Counted from the stretch's first letter, positions 54,449 to 63,283 are shown. The stretch is DNA of 64,000 nucleotides from VRUE01 sp963840565 (GCA_963840565.1 CAWIZH010000002.1:186001-250000), one strand, 5' to 3'. Notes: a model not told the origin generated them from the sequence alone. Numbers and translations are program-made.

Positions 54449-54802
54449 TCACTTGTCCACCGGCGTCACGGCGCCCATGTCGGTGTCGCCGGTGCGGATC
54501 CGCACCGCTTGCTCCAGCGGCACGACGAAGATCTTGCCGTCGCCGACTTCACCGGTGCGGGCGCCCTCGCAGAGCGCCTCGATCGTCGGCTGCACGAACT
54601 CATCGGAGACGGCGATCTCGAAGCGAACCTTCTCTGCGAGCCCCATCTGCACCCTGGTGCCGCGGTAGGTCTCGACCCGTTCCAGCTCGCCCCCGTGGCC
54701 CTGCACGCGACTCATCGAGACCCCGCGCACGTCGGCGCGGTAGAGGGCCTCCAGCACATCGTTCGCCTTCTCCGGGCGCACGATGCCGATCACCAGTTTC
54801 AC
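54449..54802 (-). CDS. glnK: PII nitrogen-regulatory protein lacking the T-loop Tyr51
   Basis: 117 residues. PII start MKLVIGIVRPEKANDVLEAL, the GKIFVVPLEQAVRIRTGD core near the C terminus, and direct coupling to amtB, the usual GlnK context. In the T-loop the family RGAEYMVDFLPK is here RGTRVQMGLAEK, so the modified Tyr51 is Val and Glu50 is Arg. Uridylylation or adenylylation at this site is therefore impossible. It would still bind ATP/ADP and 2-oxoglutarate and could plug AmtB. Confidence 0.9.
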   Translation of the reverse strand: MKLVIGIVRPEKANDVLEALYRADVRGVSMSRVQGHGGELERVETYRGTRVQMGLAEKVRFEIAVSDEFVQPTIEALCEGARTGEVGDGKIFVVPLEQAVRIRTGDTDMGAVTPVDK

Positions 54803-54880
54803 GATTCTCCCCTTCCCACTTTTGCCGGGTGAAGCGCTGCGCGAGCCTAACCGACGTCCGCGGAGGGTCTGCTGTGAGGG

Positions 54881-55117
54881 CTACTCAGAGCCGAGCAGGC
54901 TCAGCAGACTGTCGTGATCTTCGTCGCAGGCCGGGCAGCCGGCGAGATGGGCGCGCATGCCGGGAACCGAGCCCTCGGCATCGGCTCCGGCGAGCTCCAG
55001 CTCGACGTAGCGATCGAGCTGAGCGAAGCATTCCTCGCAGCTCAGCTCCGGGCCCTCGGGGCCCAGCGTCCTGGCCAGGATGCGGGCCGGGTCGGTGCGA
55101 TCGTGTGACTGGCTCAT
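54881..55117 (-). CDS. Zinc-finger anti-sigma factor
   Basis: 78 residues. ELSCEECFAQLDRYVELELA and RAHLAGCPACDEDHDSLLSL give the HxxxCxxC zinc anti-sigma (ZAS) pattern found in RsrA-type, mycothiol-system anti-sigma factors. There is no membrane helix, so it is cytosolic and probably redox-sensitive. Its start overlaps the stop of the sigma gene (ATGA), the usual stoichiometric coupling. Confidence 0.8.
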   Translation of the reverse strand: MSQSHDRTDPARILARTLGPEGPELSCEECFAQLDRYVELELAGADAEGSVPGMRAHLAGCPACDEDHDSLLSLLGSE

Positions 55118-55803
55118 CGCTCCTCCGATCGGTCGTCTGCGCCGATGTCCAGGCCGCGCTCGGCCAGCGCGGCGCGCAACTTTTGCCGTGCGTCGTGAAG
55201 CGTCTTATATAGAGCGCCGCGGGTTGAACCGAGGCGCTCGGCGAGGACGTCGATCGGCACGTCGTTGAGGGTCACCGCGACCAGGACCCCTCGCTGGTGG
55301 GGGCTGAGGCTGCGCTCGATCTCCTCGCCGAGGGCCGCGATCAGGTCGCGGGTCTCGGTCTCGTGGGCGACGCCGCGCCGGACGTCGGCGAGAACCACCC
55401 AGGCCTCGTCTTCGAGCGGGACCTCGCGTCCCTGCCAGGCGCGGCGGCGGACCTTGACCCCTGCCTCCAACAGGGCGAACTTGTAGGCCCAGGTGGTGAA
55501 GCGGCTTTCGCCGCGAAACTCGCCGAGCTTGCCGAGCACCGCCAGCAGCGCGTCGTCGGCACTCTGCTGGGCGAGGTCCTCGTGATCGCCACCGCGCAGG
55601 TGGGGGAGCGAGTCGCGGCGGCGGTTGACCTCGAAGCGCGCCGCCTTCAACAGCAGGGCGTGGAGCTCGACCACGGCGGCCTCGCGCTCGGGACCGCTCG
55701 CGCCCAGCCGTTCGTGCAGCTCGCGCGACGAGGCGTCGGCGGGCTCAACGCCCGGCTCGGCTCTGGGTGTCTCCGCTGGCATCGCCATGGTCGATGGTGC
55801 CAT
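55114..55803 (-). CDS. ECF-type RNA polymerase sigma factor
   Basis: 229 residues. Region 2: HEDLAQQSADDALLAVLGKL and FRGESRFTTWAYKFALLEAG (the -10 binding helix). Region 4: LSPHQRGVLVAVTLNDVPID then VLAERLGSTRGALYKTLHDA (the -35 helix-turn-helix). The N-terminal 35 residues are low complexity. With the ZAS protein it probably controls a thiol-oxidative response; DoxX, divergent 132 bases away, is a natural target. Confidence 0.85.
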   Translation of the reverse strand: MAPSTMAMPAETPRAEPGVEPADASSRELHERLGASGPEREAAVVELHALLLKAARFEVNRRRDSLPHLRGGDHEDLAQQSADDALLAVLGKLGEFRGESRFTTWAYKFALLEAGVKVRRRAWQGREVPLEDEAWVVLADVRRGVAHETETRDLIAALGEEIERSLSPHQRGVLVAVTLNDVPIDVLAERLGSTRGALYKTLHDARQKLRAALAERGLDIGADDRSEER

Positions 55804-55935
55804 GCATTGTTAGCGACCGCAGCGGGCCGGTCCTTACCTCCCGGCTTTCCCGAGGCGGCGTTGCGTGGCCGCGAGGTAAGACCGTGCTGCTTGGGGACGC
55901 AAACGGGACGACCGATCCCCAACCACGGAGGACCC

Positions 55936-56395
55936 ATGTCCACTGCCACGCTTGACCCACGCGCGCACCTCGAGCACTCGGCGACCTTCGCCCAGCGTTT
56001 GAAGGGCGACCCCGCCTACCAGGCCTTCCTCTTGCTCCGCATCGCCTTCACCGTCGCCCCGATCGTCTTCGGCCTCGACAAGTTCTTCAATGTGCTGGTC
56101 GAATTGGGAGATCTACCTCGCCCCCTGGATCAACGACGTCGTTCCCGGCAGCGCCTCGACCGCGATGCACCTCGTCGGCGTGATCGAGATCGTCGCCGGC
56201 CTAGCGGTCGCGCTGAAGCCGCGCTACGGCGCCTACCTGGTCGCAGCCTGGCTCGCCGGCATCATCCTCAACTTGCTCACCTACTCGGGCTACTACGACA
56301 TCGCCCTGCGCGACTTCGGCCTGATGCTCGGCGCCCTCACCCTGGCGCGACTGGCCAGCAAGTACGACCCGCCGGGGTTTGAGGTGAGGCTCTGA
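55936..56395 (+). pseudogene. DoxX-family membrane protein, one frameshift
   Basis: ATG 55936 follows GGAGG. The first piece, QAFLLLRIAFTVAPIVFGLD then KFFNVLV, continues in another frame after about 56101 (NWEIYLAPWINDVVPGSAST, MHLVGVIEIVAGLAVALKPR, SGYYDIALRDFGLMLGALTL) to TGA 56395. An extra base at GTCGAATTGG accounts for it. Intact it would have four helices and ~152 residues. DoxX-type proteins interact with quinone or thiol stress systems; it is divergent from the ECF sigma factor. Confidence 0.75.
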
Positions 56396-56417
56396 GCGGG
56401 CCTCCTAAGATCGTCGG

Positions 56418-57380
56418 GTGACGACGATCCTCGATCGGCTCGGCATCGCGACGCCGGTCGTCCAGGCCGGGATGGGTGGCGGCCTCAGCCGGCACGAGCT
56501 GGCCGCCGCCGTCTCTGAGGCGGGCGGGCTGGGCACGATCGCGGTCAACGGCGCGGCCGCGATCGAGCGCCAGCTCGCCGCCGCCAGGGCGCTGACCGCG
56601 GCGCCGATCGCGGTCAACCTGCTCTTGCCCTTCGCTCGCCGCAGCTGGTTTGAGGCGGCGGCCGGCGCCGATGCGGTGGTGACCTTTTGGGGCGAGCCCC
56701 GGCGTCGCACGCCCGGCGCCTGGATGCACCAGTGCGGATCGGTCGCGGAGGCGCGAGCCGCGCACGCGGCCGGCGCCGACGCGATCATCGTCCAGGGAGT
56801 CGAGGCGGGCGGGCACGTGCGCGGCGCAATGCCAGCGCTCGAGCTTCACGAGCGGGTCAGGGCGGCGCTGCCGGCCGATTACCCGACCCTGCTCGCGGGC
56901 GGCATCGCCGAGCGCGCCGACGTCCAACGGGCGCTCGAGGCGGGCGCCTGCGGCGCCGTCGCCGGCACGCGCTTTCTGCTCAGCGACGAGAGCCGCGCAC
57001 ATCCTGACTACAAGCAGCGCGGGGTGGAGGCAAGCGAGACGATCCTCACCGAGCTGTTTGGCTTCGGCTGGCCGGCGCCGCACCGGGTCGCGCCGAACGC
57101 CGCGACGGAGCGCTGGCTCGGTGGCGACCCGCGCGGCCCGCGGCTGCACCGCGCTCTCAACCGCCTCTCCGCTCCGACGGCCCGCTTCGCGCCCGCCGCG
57201 AGCCAGGCGCGCCTCGCCCGTGCCCAGCGGCCCGGCAGCCACCTGCTGACGCCGATCGGGGCGACCGATGACGGCTTCGCCAACCTGGTCGACGCCGGCC
57301 CCCTCTATATGGGGCAGACGGTCGCGCGCATCGGCGAGATCCGGCCCGCGGCCGAGATCGTCGGCCTTCTCACTCCCTAG
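56418..57380 (+). CDS. Nitronate monooxygenase-family flavoprotein
   Basis: 320 residues from GTG 56418. FMN-dependent TIM barrel of the NMO/2-nitropropane dioxygenase family: TPVVQAGMGGGLSRHELAAA, SEAGGLGTIAVNG, ADAIIVQGVEAGGHVRG (catalytic His region) and LLAGGIAERADVQRALEAGA then GAVAGTRFLL. It oxidises alkyl nitronates such as propionate-3-nitronate to aldehydes or keto compounds, or is a related FMN reductase. Confidence 0.88.
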   Translation: MTTILDRLGIATPVVQAGMGGGLSRHELAAAVSEAGGLGTIAVNGAAAIERQLAAARALTAAPIAVNLLLPFARRSWFEAAAGADAVVTFWGEPRRRTPGAWMHQCGSVAEARAAHAAGADAIIVQGVEAGGHVRGAMPALELHERVRAALPADYPTLLAGGIAERADVQRALEAGACGAVAGTRFLLSDESRAHPDYKQRGVEASETILTELFGFGWPAPHRVAPNAATERWLGGDPRGPRLHRALNRLSAPTARFAPAASQARLARAQRPGSHLLTPIGATDDGFANLVDAGPLYMGQTVARIGEIRPAAEIVGLLTP

Positions 57381-57562
57381 CGGCGCGCCTTTTTAGCCGC
57401 CTGCATCCGAACGGGGTGCGCCGTCACCTCGGGCTTCACCTGCAGTCTCGGCAACTGTCATCCTCGCCGAGCTCGACCCGAAGGCGAAGATGACGCGCTT
57501 CGAGCCCCACGACCCCGAGCAGGCGGGCTGCGTGATCGAGGTCAGCGCGGCCGGTGCCCGGC

Positions 57563-57985
57563 TCAGCGCTCGCTGACGCTGGTACTGAGCACGGGCTTGA
57601 GGTCGAGGACCGGGGTGCCGTCGAGGGCCTCGAGCCCGTGGACCCGGAGGCGGTTGCCGTCGATCTCGGCCACCTTGACCCGGTGCAGGCCGATCGGGTT
57701 GGGACGGTCGGGCGAACGGGTGGAGAAGACGCCCTGTGGCGGGCGCGAGAGGTCACCGCGAGGATGGACGCTGAGCACGTCGCGTTGCGCGCGGTCGAGC
57801 CAGGTTAGGACGATGATCTCGTCGCCCGTCTCGATCCCGTCCAGTCCCTTGATCAGCTTGGCCTCGAGGATGAGCCAGGCGTCGGGCGCGCCCTCGTCAC
57901 CTTGCTTCGGTGCCGCGGCCAGGTCGGTGAGCGGCGACTCAACCCGGCCGATCGGCGCCAGCTCGATCCGCGCGTCGCTCACCAA
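57563..57985 (-). CDS. TrmO-type tRNA-Thr N6-methyltransferase-like protein (UPF0066/TsaA)
   Basis: 140 residues. TsaA/TrmO fold: IELAPIGRVESPLTDLAAAP, EIIVLTWLDRAQRDVLSVHP, then the family signature FSTRSPDRPNPIGLHRVKV with SAM-binding RSPxRPNPIG, and LEALDGTPVLDLKPV. TrmO methylates t6A37 in tRNA-Thr(GGU). The protein is shorter than E. coli TrmO (no C-terminal domain), as in many actinobacteria. The 180 bases after it, up to the NMO stop, hold no gene I can support. Confidence 0.85.
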   Translation of the reverse strand: MVSDARIELAPIGRVESPLTDLAAAPKQGDEGAPDAWLILEAKLIKGLDGIETGDEIIVLTWLDRAQRDVLSVHPRGDLSRPPQGVFSTRSPDRPNPIGLHRVKVAEIDGNRLRVHGLEALDGTPVLDLKPVLSTSVSER

Positions 57986-58029
57986 CTGAACCTATCGCCG
58001 CTTGGCGTCCTGGTGGTACGGTCGCCGGG

Positions 58030-59044
58030 ATGAAGACGGTTCTCGTCACCGGTGGCTCGGGATTCCTCGGCGGTTGGTGCCTGGTCGAGCTGCTGCGAGG
58101 CGACTACGCGGTGCGCACAACCGTGCGAGATCTCGGCCGCGAGGCGGAGGTCCGCGCCAGGGTCGAGTCGCAGGTCGATCCCGGCGACCGGCTCACGTTT
58201 TTCGCCGCCGACCTGAACAGCGACGACGGCTGGGAGCAGGCGGTGCAGGGCTGCGACTACGTCCTCCACGTCGCCTCGCCGTTCCCGCTGGCGCAGCCGA
58301 AGGATCCCGACGAGCTGATCGTGCCGGCGCGGGAGGGGACGCTGCGGGTGCTGAAGGCCGCCCTCGACGCCGGGGTCGGCCGCGTCGTCGTCACCTCCTC
58401 GGTGGCCGCGGTTCGCGGCAGCGTCGATCACGCATCGGCGCCGCTGACCGAGGAGACCTGGACCGACCCGGACGGTCCCGACGTCACGCCCTACACGCGC
58501 TCGAAGACGATCGCCGAGCGCGCTGCCTGGGACTTCGTCAAAGAGCGGGGCGAGAGCGAGAAACTGGCCGTGGTCAACCCCGGCGCCATCCTCGGGCCCG
58601 TCCTCGGCGACGACATGTCCCCCTCGCTCGAACTGGTCAACCGGTTGTTGAAAGGGATGCCGGGGACGCCGCGGATCGGCTTCAACATCGTCGACGTTCG
58701 CGACGTCGTCGACCTGGAGATCAAGGCGATGACCGCGCCCGAGGCCGGCGGCGAGCGCTTCATCGCGGTGGCACGCTTCCAGTGGATGTCGGAAGTGGCG
58801 GCGGTGTTGCGCGAGCGGCTTGATCGGGGCGCCGAGAAAGTGCCCAAACGGGCCGTTCCCAACTTCGTCGTGCGCCTGATGGGGATCTTCGATCCCGCGG
58901 TGCGCTCGATCGCCGGCCAGCTCGGCCAGAAGGTCGAGCTGTCGAGCGGGAAGGCCGAAAGCGTGCTCGGCTGGTCAGCCTCGCCCGATCGACGAGACGA
59001 TCGCGGAGTGCGCACAGAGTCTGGTCGACGCCGAGGGGGCCTGA
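58030..59044 (+). pseudogene. Extended SDR (dihydroflavonol-reductase-like), frameshift near the C terminus
   Basis: ATG 58030. The NAD(P) motif VTGGSGFLGGWCLVELLRGD is followed by VLHVASPFPLAQPKDPDELI and the catalytic TPYTRSKTIAERAA (YxxxK), as in the DFR/cinnamyl-alcohol reductase branch that reduces ketones or aldehydes. Up to about 58976 the frame is intact; then the true end RPIDETIAECAQSLVDAEGA reads in another frame to TGA 59042-59044. In the present frame it would run into the formate dehydrogenase gene. One base is extra near TGGTCAGCCTCG. First gene of the C1 operon. Confidence 0.75.
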
Positions 59045-59049
59045 GTTCG

Positions 59050-60252
59050 ATGGCGAACGTTGTCTGCGTGCTCTACGACGATCCGGTCGACGGCTACCCG
59101 CCCACCTACGCGCGCGACGAGGTGCCGAAGATCGAGCGCTACCACGACGGTCAGAGCACGCCGACGCCGGAGGCGATCGGCTTCAAGCCCGGCGAGCTGC
59201 TCGGCAGCGTCTCGGGTGAGCTGGGGCTGCGCGAGTTTCTCGAGGGGCGCGGCCACCGGCTGGTCGTCACCTCCGACAAGGACGGCCCGGACTCGGTCTT
59301 CGAGCGCGAGCTGCCCGAGGCCGAGGTCGTCATCTCTCAGCCGTTCTGGCCCGCCTACCTGACCGCGGAGCGGATCGCCAAGGCGCCGAAGCTGAAACTG
59401 GCGCTGACCGCGGGCATCGGCTCAGACCACGTCGACCTGCAGGCGGCGATCGAGCGCGGGCTGACCGTCGCCGAGGTCACCTACTCCAACAGCATCAGCG
59501 TCGCCGAGCACGTGGTGATGATGATCCTGGGGCTGGTCCGCAACTACATCCCCTCCTACCAGGTGGTGGTCGAGGGTGGCTGGAACATCGCCGACTGCGC
59601 CTCGCGCTCCTACGACCTCGAGGGAATGCAGGTGGGCACGGTCGCAGCGGGCCGGATCGGCTCGGCGGTGCTGCGGCGGCTGAAGCCGTTCGAGGTCGGC
59701 CTGCACTACACCGATCGCCACCGCCTGCCGCCCGAGGTCGAGGAGGAGCTCGGCGTCACCTTCCACCCCGACGTCGAGTCGATGGTCGAGGTCTGCGACG
59801 TGGTGACGATCAACGCGCCGCTGCACCCGGAGACGGAGAACCTCTTCGATGCCGAGCTGCTGGCGAAGATGAAGCGCGGCTCGTATCTGATCAACACCGC
59901 GCGCGGCAAGATCTGCGACCGCGACGCGGTCGCGCGGGCCTGCGAGAGCGGTCAGCTGGCGGGCTACGCCGGCGACGTCTGGTTCCCACAGCCGGCGCCG
60001 CGGGATCACCCCTGGCGCTCGATGCCCCACCACGGCATGACCCCACACACTTCCGGCACCAGCCTCTCGGCCCAGGCGCGCTACGCCGCGGGCACGCGCG
60101 AGATCCTCGAGTGCTATTTCGACGGGCGGCCGATCCGCGAGGAGTACCTGATCGTCGACGGCGGCACCCTCGCCGGCGCCGGCGCGCACTCCTACAGCGA
60201 GGGCGACGCCACGGGCGGCTCCGAGGAGGCCGCCCGCTTCAAGAGCGGTTGA
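59050..60252 (+). CDS. fdh: NAD-dependent formate dehydrogenase
   Basis: 400 residues from ATG 59050. Very close to the bacterial NAD-FDH of the D-2-hydroxyacid dehydrogenase family: start VVCVLYDDPVDGYPPTYARD, KDGPDSVFERELPEAEVVIS, QPFWPAYLTAERIAK, cofactor loop VGTVAAGRIGSAVLRR, catalytic Arg in LINTARGKICDRDAVARACE and His in GMTPHTSGTSLSAQARYAAG, end GAHSYSEGDATGGSEEAA. It oxidises formate to CO2 and makes NADH without metals. It is followed 22 bases later by a formaldehyde-type alcohol dehydrogenase, so formaldehyde can be carried to CO2. Confidence 0.95.
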   Translation: MANVVCVLYDDPVDGYPPTYARDEVPKIERYHDGQSTPTPEAIGFKPGELLGSVSGELGLREFLEGRGHRLVVTSDKDGPDSVFERELPEAEVVISQPFWPAYLTAERIAKAPKLKLALTAGIGSDHVDLQAAIERGLTVAEVTYSNSISVAEHVVMMILGLVRNYIPSYQVVVEGGWNIADCASRSYDLEGMQVGTVAAGRIGSAVLRRLKPFEVGLHYTDRHRLPPEVEEELGVTFHPDVESMVEVCDVVTINAPLHPETENLFDAELLAKMKRGSYLINTARGKICDRDAVARACESGQLAGYAGDVWFPQPAPRDHPWRSMPHHGMTPHTSGTSLSAQARYAAGTREILECYFDGRPIREEYLIVDGGTLAGAGAHSYSEGDATGGSEEAARFKSG

Positions 60253-60274
60253 TCTCGACGGTGGACGGCCGGCG

Positions 60275-61381
60275 ATGAAGATGCGCGCCGCGGTGCTGGA
60301 GGAGTTCGGCGAGCCGCTCGCGGTTCAGGAGGTCGAGCTCGCCGAGCCGAGGGCGGGGGAGGTTCTGGTCCGCCTCGTCGCCTGCGGCGTCTGCCACACC
60401 GATCTCTACACCGCCTCGGGTGCCGACCCCTCGGGCTACGCGCCGACGGTGCTCGGCCACGAGGGAGCGGGCGTCGTCGAGCAGGTCGGTGCCGACGTCA
60501 CCTCGCTCAAGCCGGGCGACCACGTAGTCACCCTCTTCTCGCCCCAGTGCGGCGAGTGCGTCCACTGCGTCGATCCGCGCACCAACCTCTGCGTGGCGAT
60601 CCGCGAGCAGCAGAACAAGGGCTTCCTCCCCGACGGCACCACCCGCATCTCCCGCGACGGCGACGGCGTCCGCCATTTCATGGGCTGCTCGACCTTCGCC
60701 GAGTACACGGTGATGCCGGAGATCGCCCTGGCGAAAATCGACCCCGAGGCGCCCTTCGAGCACGCCTGCCTCTTCGCCTGCGGCCTCTCGACCGGCCTCG
60801 GCGCCGCGATCAACACCGCCGCGGTGACGCCGGGCAGCACCTGCGTCGTCTTCGGCGCCGGCATGGTCGGCCTCGGCGCAGTCGCCGGCTGTCGCCTGCA
60901 GGGCGCCGAGCGCATCGTCTGCGTCGATCTCTCAGCGGACCGGCTCGAGCTGGCCCGCGGCCAGGGCGCCACCGACCTGCTCGAGGGCGGCGAGGGCGCG
61001 GTCGAGCAGATCCTCGAGATGACGGGCGGCTTCGGCGCCGACTACACCTTCGAGGCAACCGGCAACGTCGCCGTGATGCGCCAGGCGGTCGAAGCCGCGC
61101 GCATGGCCTGGGGCCTCTGCACGGTTGCCGGTGTCGCCGGCAAGGGGGAGACCCTCGACATCGTGCCGCGCCTGCTGATCACCGGCCGCCGCGTCGCCGG
61201 CTCCTCCTTCGGCGGCGTCAAGGGCCGCGACCAGGTCCCAGTCCTGATCGAGCGCGCGATGGCCGGCGAGATCGACGTCGAGCCCTTCATCTCCCACCGC
61301 ATCACCCTCGACCAGGTCAACCGAGGCTTCGAGCTGATGGAGGCCCAGGACGGCATCCGCAGCGTGATCGAGTTTCGCTAG
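60275..61381 (+). CDS. Zinc alcohol dehydrogenase, class III-like (formaldehyde/S-hydroxymethyl-thiol dehydrogenase)
   Basis: 368 residues from ATG 60275 (ATG 60281 also possible). Catalytic zinc: CGVCHTD Cys, GHEGAGVV His and CGLSTGLGAA Cys region. Structural zinc: CGECVHCVDPRTNLC with four Cys. NAD motif VVFGAGMVGLGAVAGCRLQG, D223-type acidic residue after beta-2 (VDLSADR). The class III look and the adjacent formate dehydrogenase suggest it oxidises the thiol adduct of formaldehyde (mycothiol in actinobacteria) to the formyl ester. The exact thiol is not shown by the sequence. Confidence 0.85.
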   Translation: MKMRAAVLEEFGEPLAVQEVELAEPRAGEVLVRLVACGVCHTDLYTASGADPSGYAPTVLGHEGAGVVEQVGADVTSLKPGDHVVTLFSPQCGECVHCVDPRTNLCVAIREQQNKGFLPDGTTRISRDGDGVRHFMGCSTFAEYTVMPEIALAKIDPEAPFEHACLFACGLSTGLGAAINTAAVTPGSTCVVFGAGMVGLGAVAGCRLQGAERIVCVDLSADRLELARGQGATDLLEGGEGAVEQILEMTGGFGADYTFEATGNVAVMRQAVEAARMAWGLCTVAGVAGKGETLDIVPRLLITGRRVAGSSFGGVKGRDQVPVLIERAMAGEIDVEPFISHRITLDQVNRGFELMEAQDGIRSVIEFR

Positions 61382-61813
61382 GAAGCCGCGGCAAACTCGC
61401 TAGCCCCAGTTGCGGTGCGGTTGTGAAGTTGGGTGCATCGGGGTGTCTAGTGGCTAGTTGCAGGATCTTGCCGTAAAAGTATTTATCGATTACGTGCAAA
61501 TAACTACCCGAGCCGGGCCGAGCAATTGTGTGCGCAAGCCTCCTAAGTTATTCCCAGAGCGCCACACTGCAGCCTCAAGCTATGTGCCCACGAAGACACG
61601 CACAGGCCTCCGTGGGCGCACGATCAGCTAGCGATGCTTCAGAACTTGCAGGCTCGGGATCACCGGCCCTACCAACGAGATGGTCATGCTTTCACCCCCC
61701 CGCGGCATTGAGTTACGGTTCGCTAATGCTAAAGGAATTTAGAGCTAACGTCCGTTATTGGCCTCCGTATGCTGTATTTGCCGGGGGTCAACCCTGTCCA
61801 TCGAGGAGCCCGC
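61382..61813. other. AT-richer intergenic region without a recognisable gene
   Basis: 432 bases between the alcohol dehydrogenase and the HTH regulator. Base composition is clearly less GC-rich than the flanks (e.g. GTAAAAGTATTTATCGATTA near 61475). No credible coding frame, tRNA or hairpin terminator was seen. It probably contains the promoter of the regulator at 61814, with GAGGAG at 61803-61808 as its ribosome site. Confidence 0.5.
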
Positions 61814-62458
61814 TTGAAAAAGATCGTCACAACGCGAAAGCCCGCGTCGGAGCGCAAACGTCGGGCCGATGAGGCCGTGTCCTACGCCGTCGGAAACGGC
61901 ATTCGGCTCGAGGCACTTGCGATCCTTGCCGAGGGCGAGTACAGCGCAAGTCAGATTGCCAAGATGCTTGGTCTCGACACCCAGGTCGTGAACAACCACT
62001 TCCGCGAGCTGATGGCCTGCGGCTGTATCGAACCGACGAAAACGACGAAGGTTCGCAACGCGACCCAGCGCTTCTTCAGGGCGCTCGCCACTCCACACGT
62101 CAGCGACAGGGCTTATAAGAAGATGTCTGTCGAGGCGCGGCGTGAAGTAATCACCATCCTGATCCAGGCGATCGTGGCCGAGACGCTGGCCTCACTCCGC
62201 GCAGAAAAGATGGAGACCGATGACGATGTCGCGCTTATGTGGGACTGCGTCAGCGCCGACAGGCAGGGAAGGCGTGAGATCTCCGCCAAGATCCAGGCTC
62301 TTTTCGACGAAATCCTCGAGATCGGGGACGAAAGTGAAGAGCGGATGGCGACGTCCGGCGAGAGCGCAGTTACGACCGTCGTATCGCTGACGGCGTTCGA
62401 GCGAAGCCGACCCGGCCGGCCGGAGAAACTCTTCGCCTATCCACCCGAGCCCTCCTGA
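61814..62458 (+). CDS. Winged-helix (ArsR-like) transcriptional regulator
   Basis: 214 residues. TTG 61814 was chosen because GAGGAG ends 5 bases upstream; an ATG at 61769 has no such site. Residues 20-90 are a helix-turn-helix: GNGIRLEALAILAEGEYSAS, QIAKMLGLDTQVVNNHFREL and ACGCIEPTKTTKV (wing). The C-terminal part is an uncharacterised helical domain ending in RPGRPEKLFAYPPEPS. It looks like a regulator type I have seen often in Thermoleophilia. Base composition is slightly below the window average, with the AT-rich flank possibly acquired. Confidence 0.65.
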   Translation: MKKIVTTRKPASERKRRADEAVSYAVGNGIRLEALAILAEGEYSASQIAKMLGLDTQVVNNHFRELMACGCIEPTKTTKVRNATQRFFRALATPHVSDRAYKKMSVEARREVITILIQAIVAETLASLRAEKMETDDDVALMWDCVSADRQGRREISAKIQALFDEILEIGDESEERMATSGESAVTTVVSLTAFERSRPGRPEKLFAYPPEPS

Positions 62459-62610
62459 TCTAGCTGCCAGCTCCCTCGCAGCCCTGATCTAGGCGACTTG
62501 GTTGGAATCGGCGCCCCCACGTGGTAGACATCCCGAGGAACATTTAAGTTTACAGAGAAGACTTCTTGAGTATCAAGGGGAGGGACTTTGGCCGCACGCC
62601 GGTTATAAGC

Positions 62611-62916
62611 ATGCGGATTTCATGGCGTGAATTGTGCATGAACCTGATGGTTATCGCCTGCCTTGGGTTCGCGGTGGCGTTCCTGCTCTTAGATCGGCCA
62701 GCCTATGCAATAGCCGCGCTGGGGTTGGCGGTCTTCTGCGCGATCAGCCCGCGCATGAAGGGCGACTTTGGCCTCAGGGTCGGCCAGGTCCTGCTGGGCG
62801 GCACCCTTGACGATCCGCAAGAGGTGATCCTTAAAGCGGAGGTCAGCGAGGTTGGGGAGGATCCGCACGTTGAGGGTCGGGTTCCTCTTTCCAGTAGAGA
62901 ACCGCCCGCGGATTGA
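62611..62916 (+). CDS. Small membrane protein of unknown function
   Basis: About 101 residues from ATG 62611 (TTG 62566 is upstream in frame). Two hydrophobic helices, LMVIACLGFAVAFLLLDRPA and YAIAALGLAVFCAISPRM, are followed by a ~50-residue soluble tail (GDFGLRVGQVLLGGTLDDPQ). No family recognised. The last 74 bases overlap the opposite-strand small gene at 62843-63061, so the 3' end may be shorter or the overlap may be real. Confidence 0.4.
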   Translation: MRISWRELCMNLMVIACLGFAVAFLLLDRPAYAIAALGLAVFCAISPRMKGDFGLRVGQVLLGGTLDDPQEVILKAEVSEVGEDPHVEGRVPLSSREPPAD

Positions 62917-63061
62917 TCCCGTATTTGCCGCTGCCAGAGGGATCGTCGATCTGGATCGCCTCGTTCTTGACCAAGGCGTCGTGAAACGCCGAGGCCCACT
63001 TCTCTGGATCAACGCCCAGCCGAAGCTCGCGGCCACTCGTGAGGTAAAGCAAAAGCGACAT
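62843..63061 (-). CDS. Small cytosolic protein of unknown function
   Basis: 72 residues from ATG 63061. SLLLYLTSGRELRLGVDPEK, then WASAFHDALVKNEAIQIDDP and KYGINPRAVLYWKEEP. The strand-helix-strand layout and INPRAVLYW ending look like a conserved small actinobacterial protein; the codon positions are natural, unlike its shadow on the other strand. Function unknown. Confidence 0.5.
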   Translation of the reverse strand: MSLLLYLTSGRELRLGVDPEKWASAFHDALVKNEAIQIDDPSGSGKYGINPRAVLYWKEEPDPQRADPPQPR

Positions 63062-63283
63062 TTACTGATTAGTAAATAACATTGAGAAACGGTTGCCGTA
63101 AGGCTAGCGAGCAATTACGGATCGTGCGGACTGCGCAGGAACAACGTCGTGGGGCCAGGGATCTTTCGACGCGTTCGCATAGGTTGCTCCCGGCCGCCGA
63201 CTGAGGGACTGGGGCCCAGCGGACACTTGGATCGTCCGAGCAGGATAGCAATTTGCCGAATGCTTTTGTCTGCAGCAGTTGCC

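Noticed and set aside
57400..57576. Plus-strand protein-like remnant (LDPKAKMTRFEPHDPEQAG) after the NMO gene
   Set aside because: Could be the end of a broken gene, but no start or upstream part is visible and it overlaps the TrmO-like gene.
58030..60252. A single 740-residue SDR-formate dehydrogenase fusion
   Set aside because: The true SDR end is readable in another frame up to a stop at 59044, six bases before the fdh ATG, so the fusion is an artefact of one extra base.
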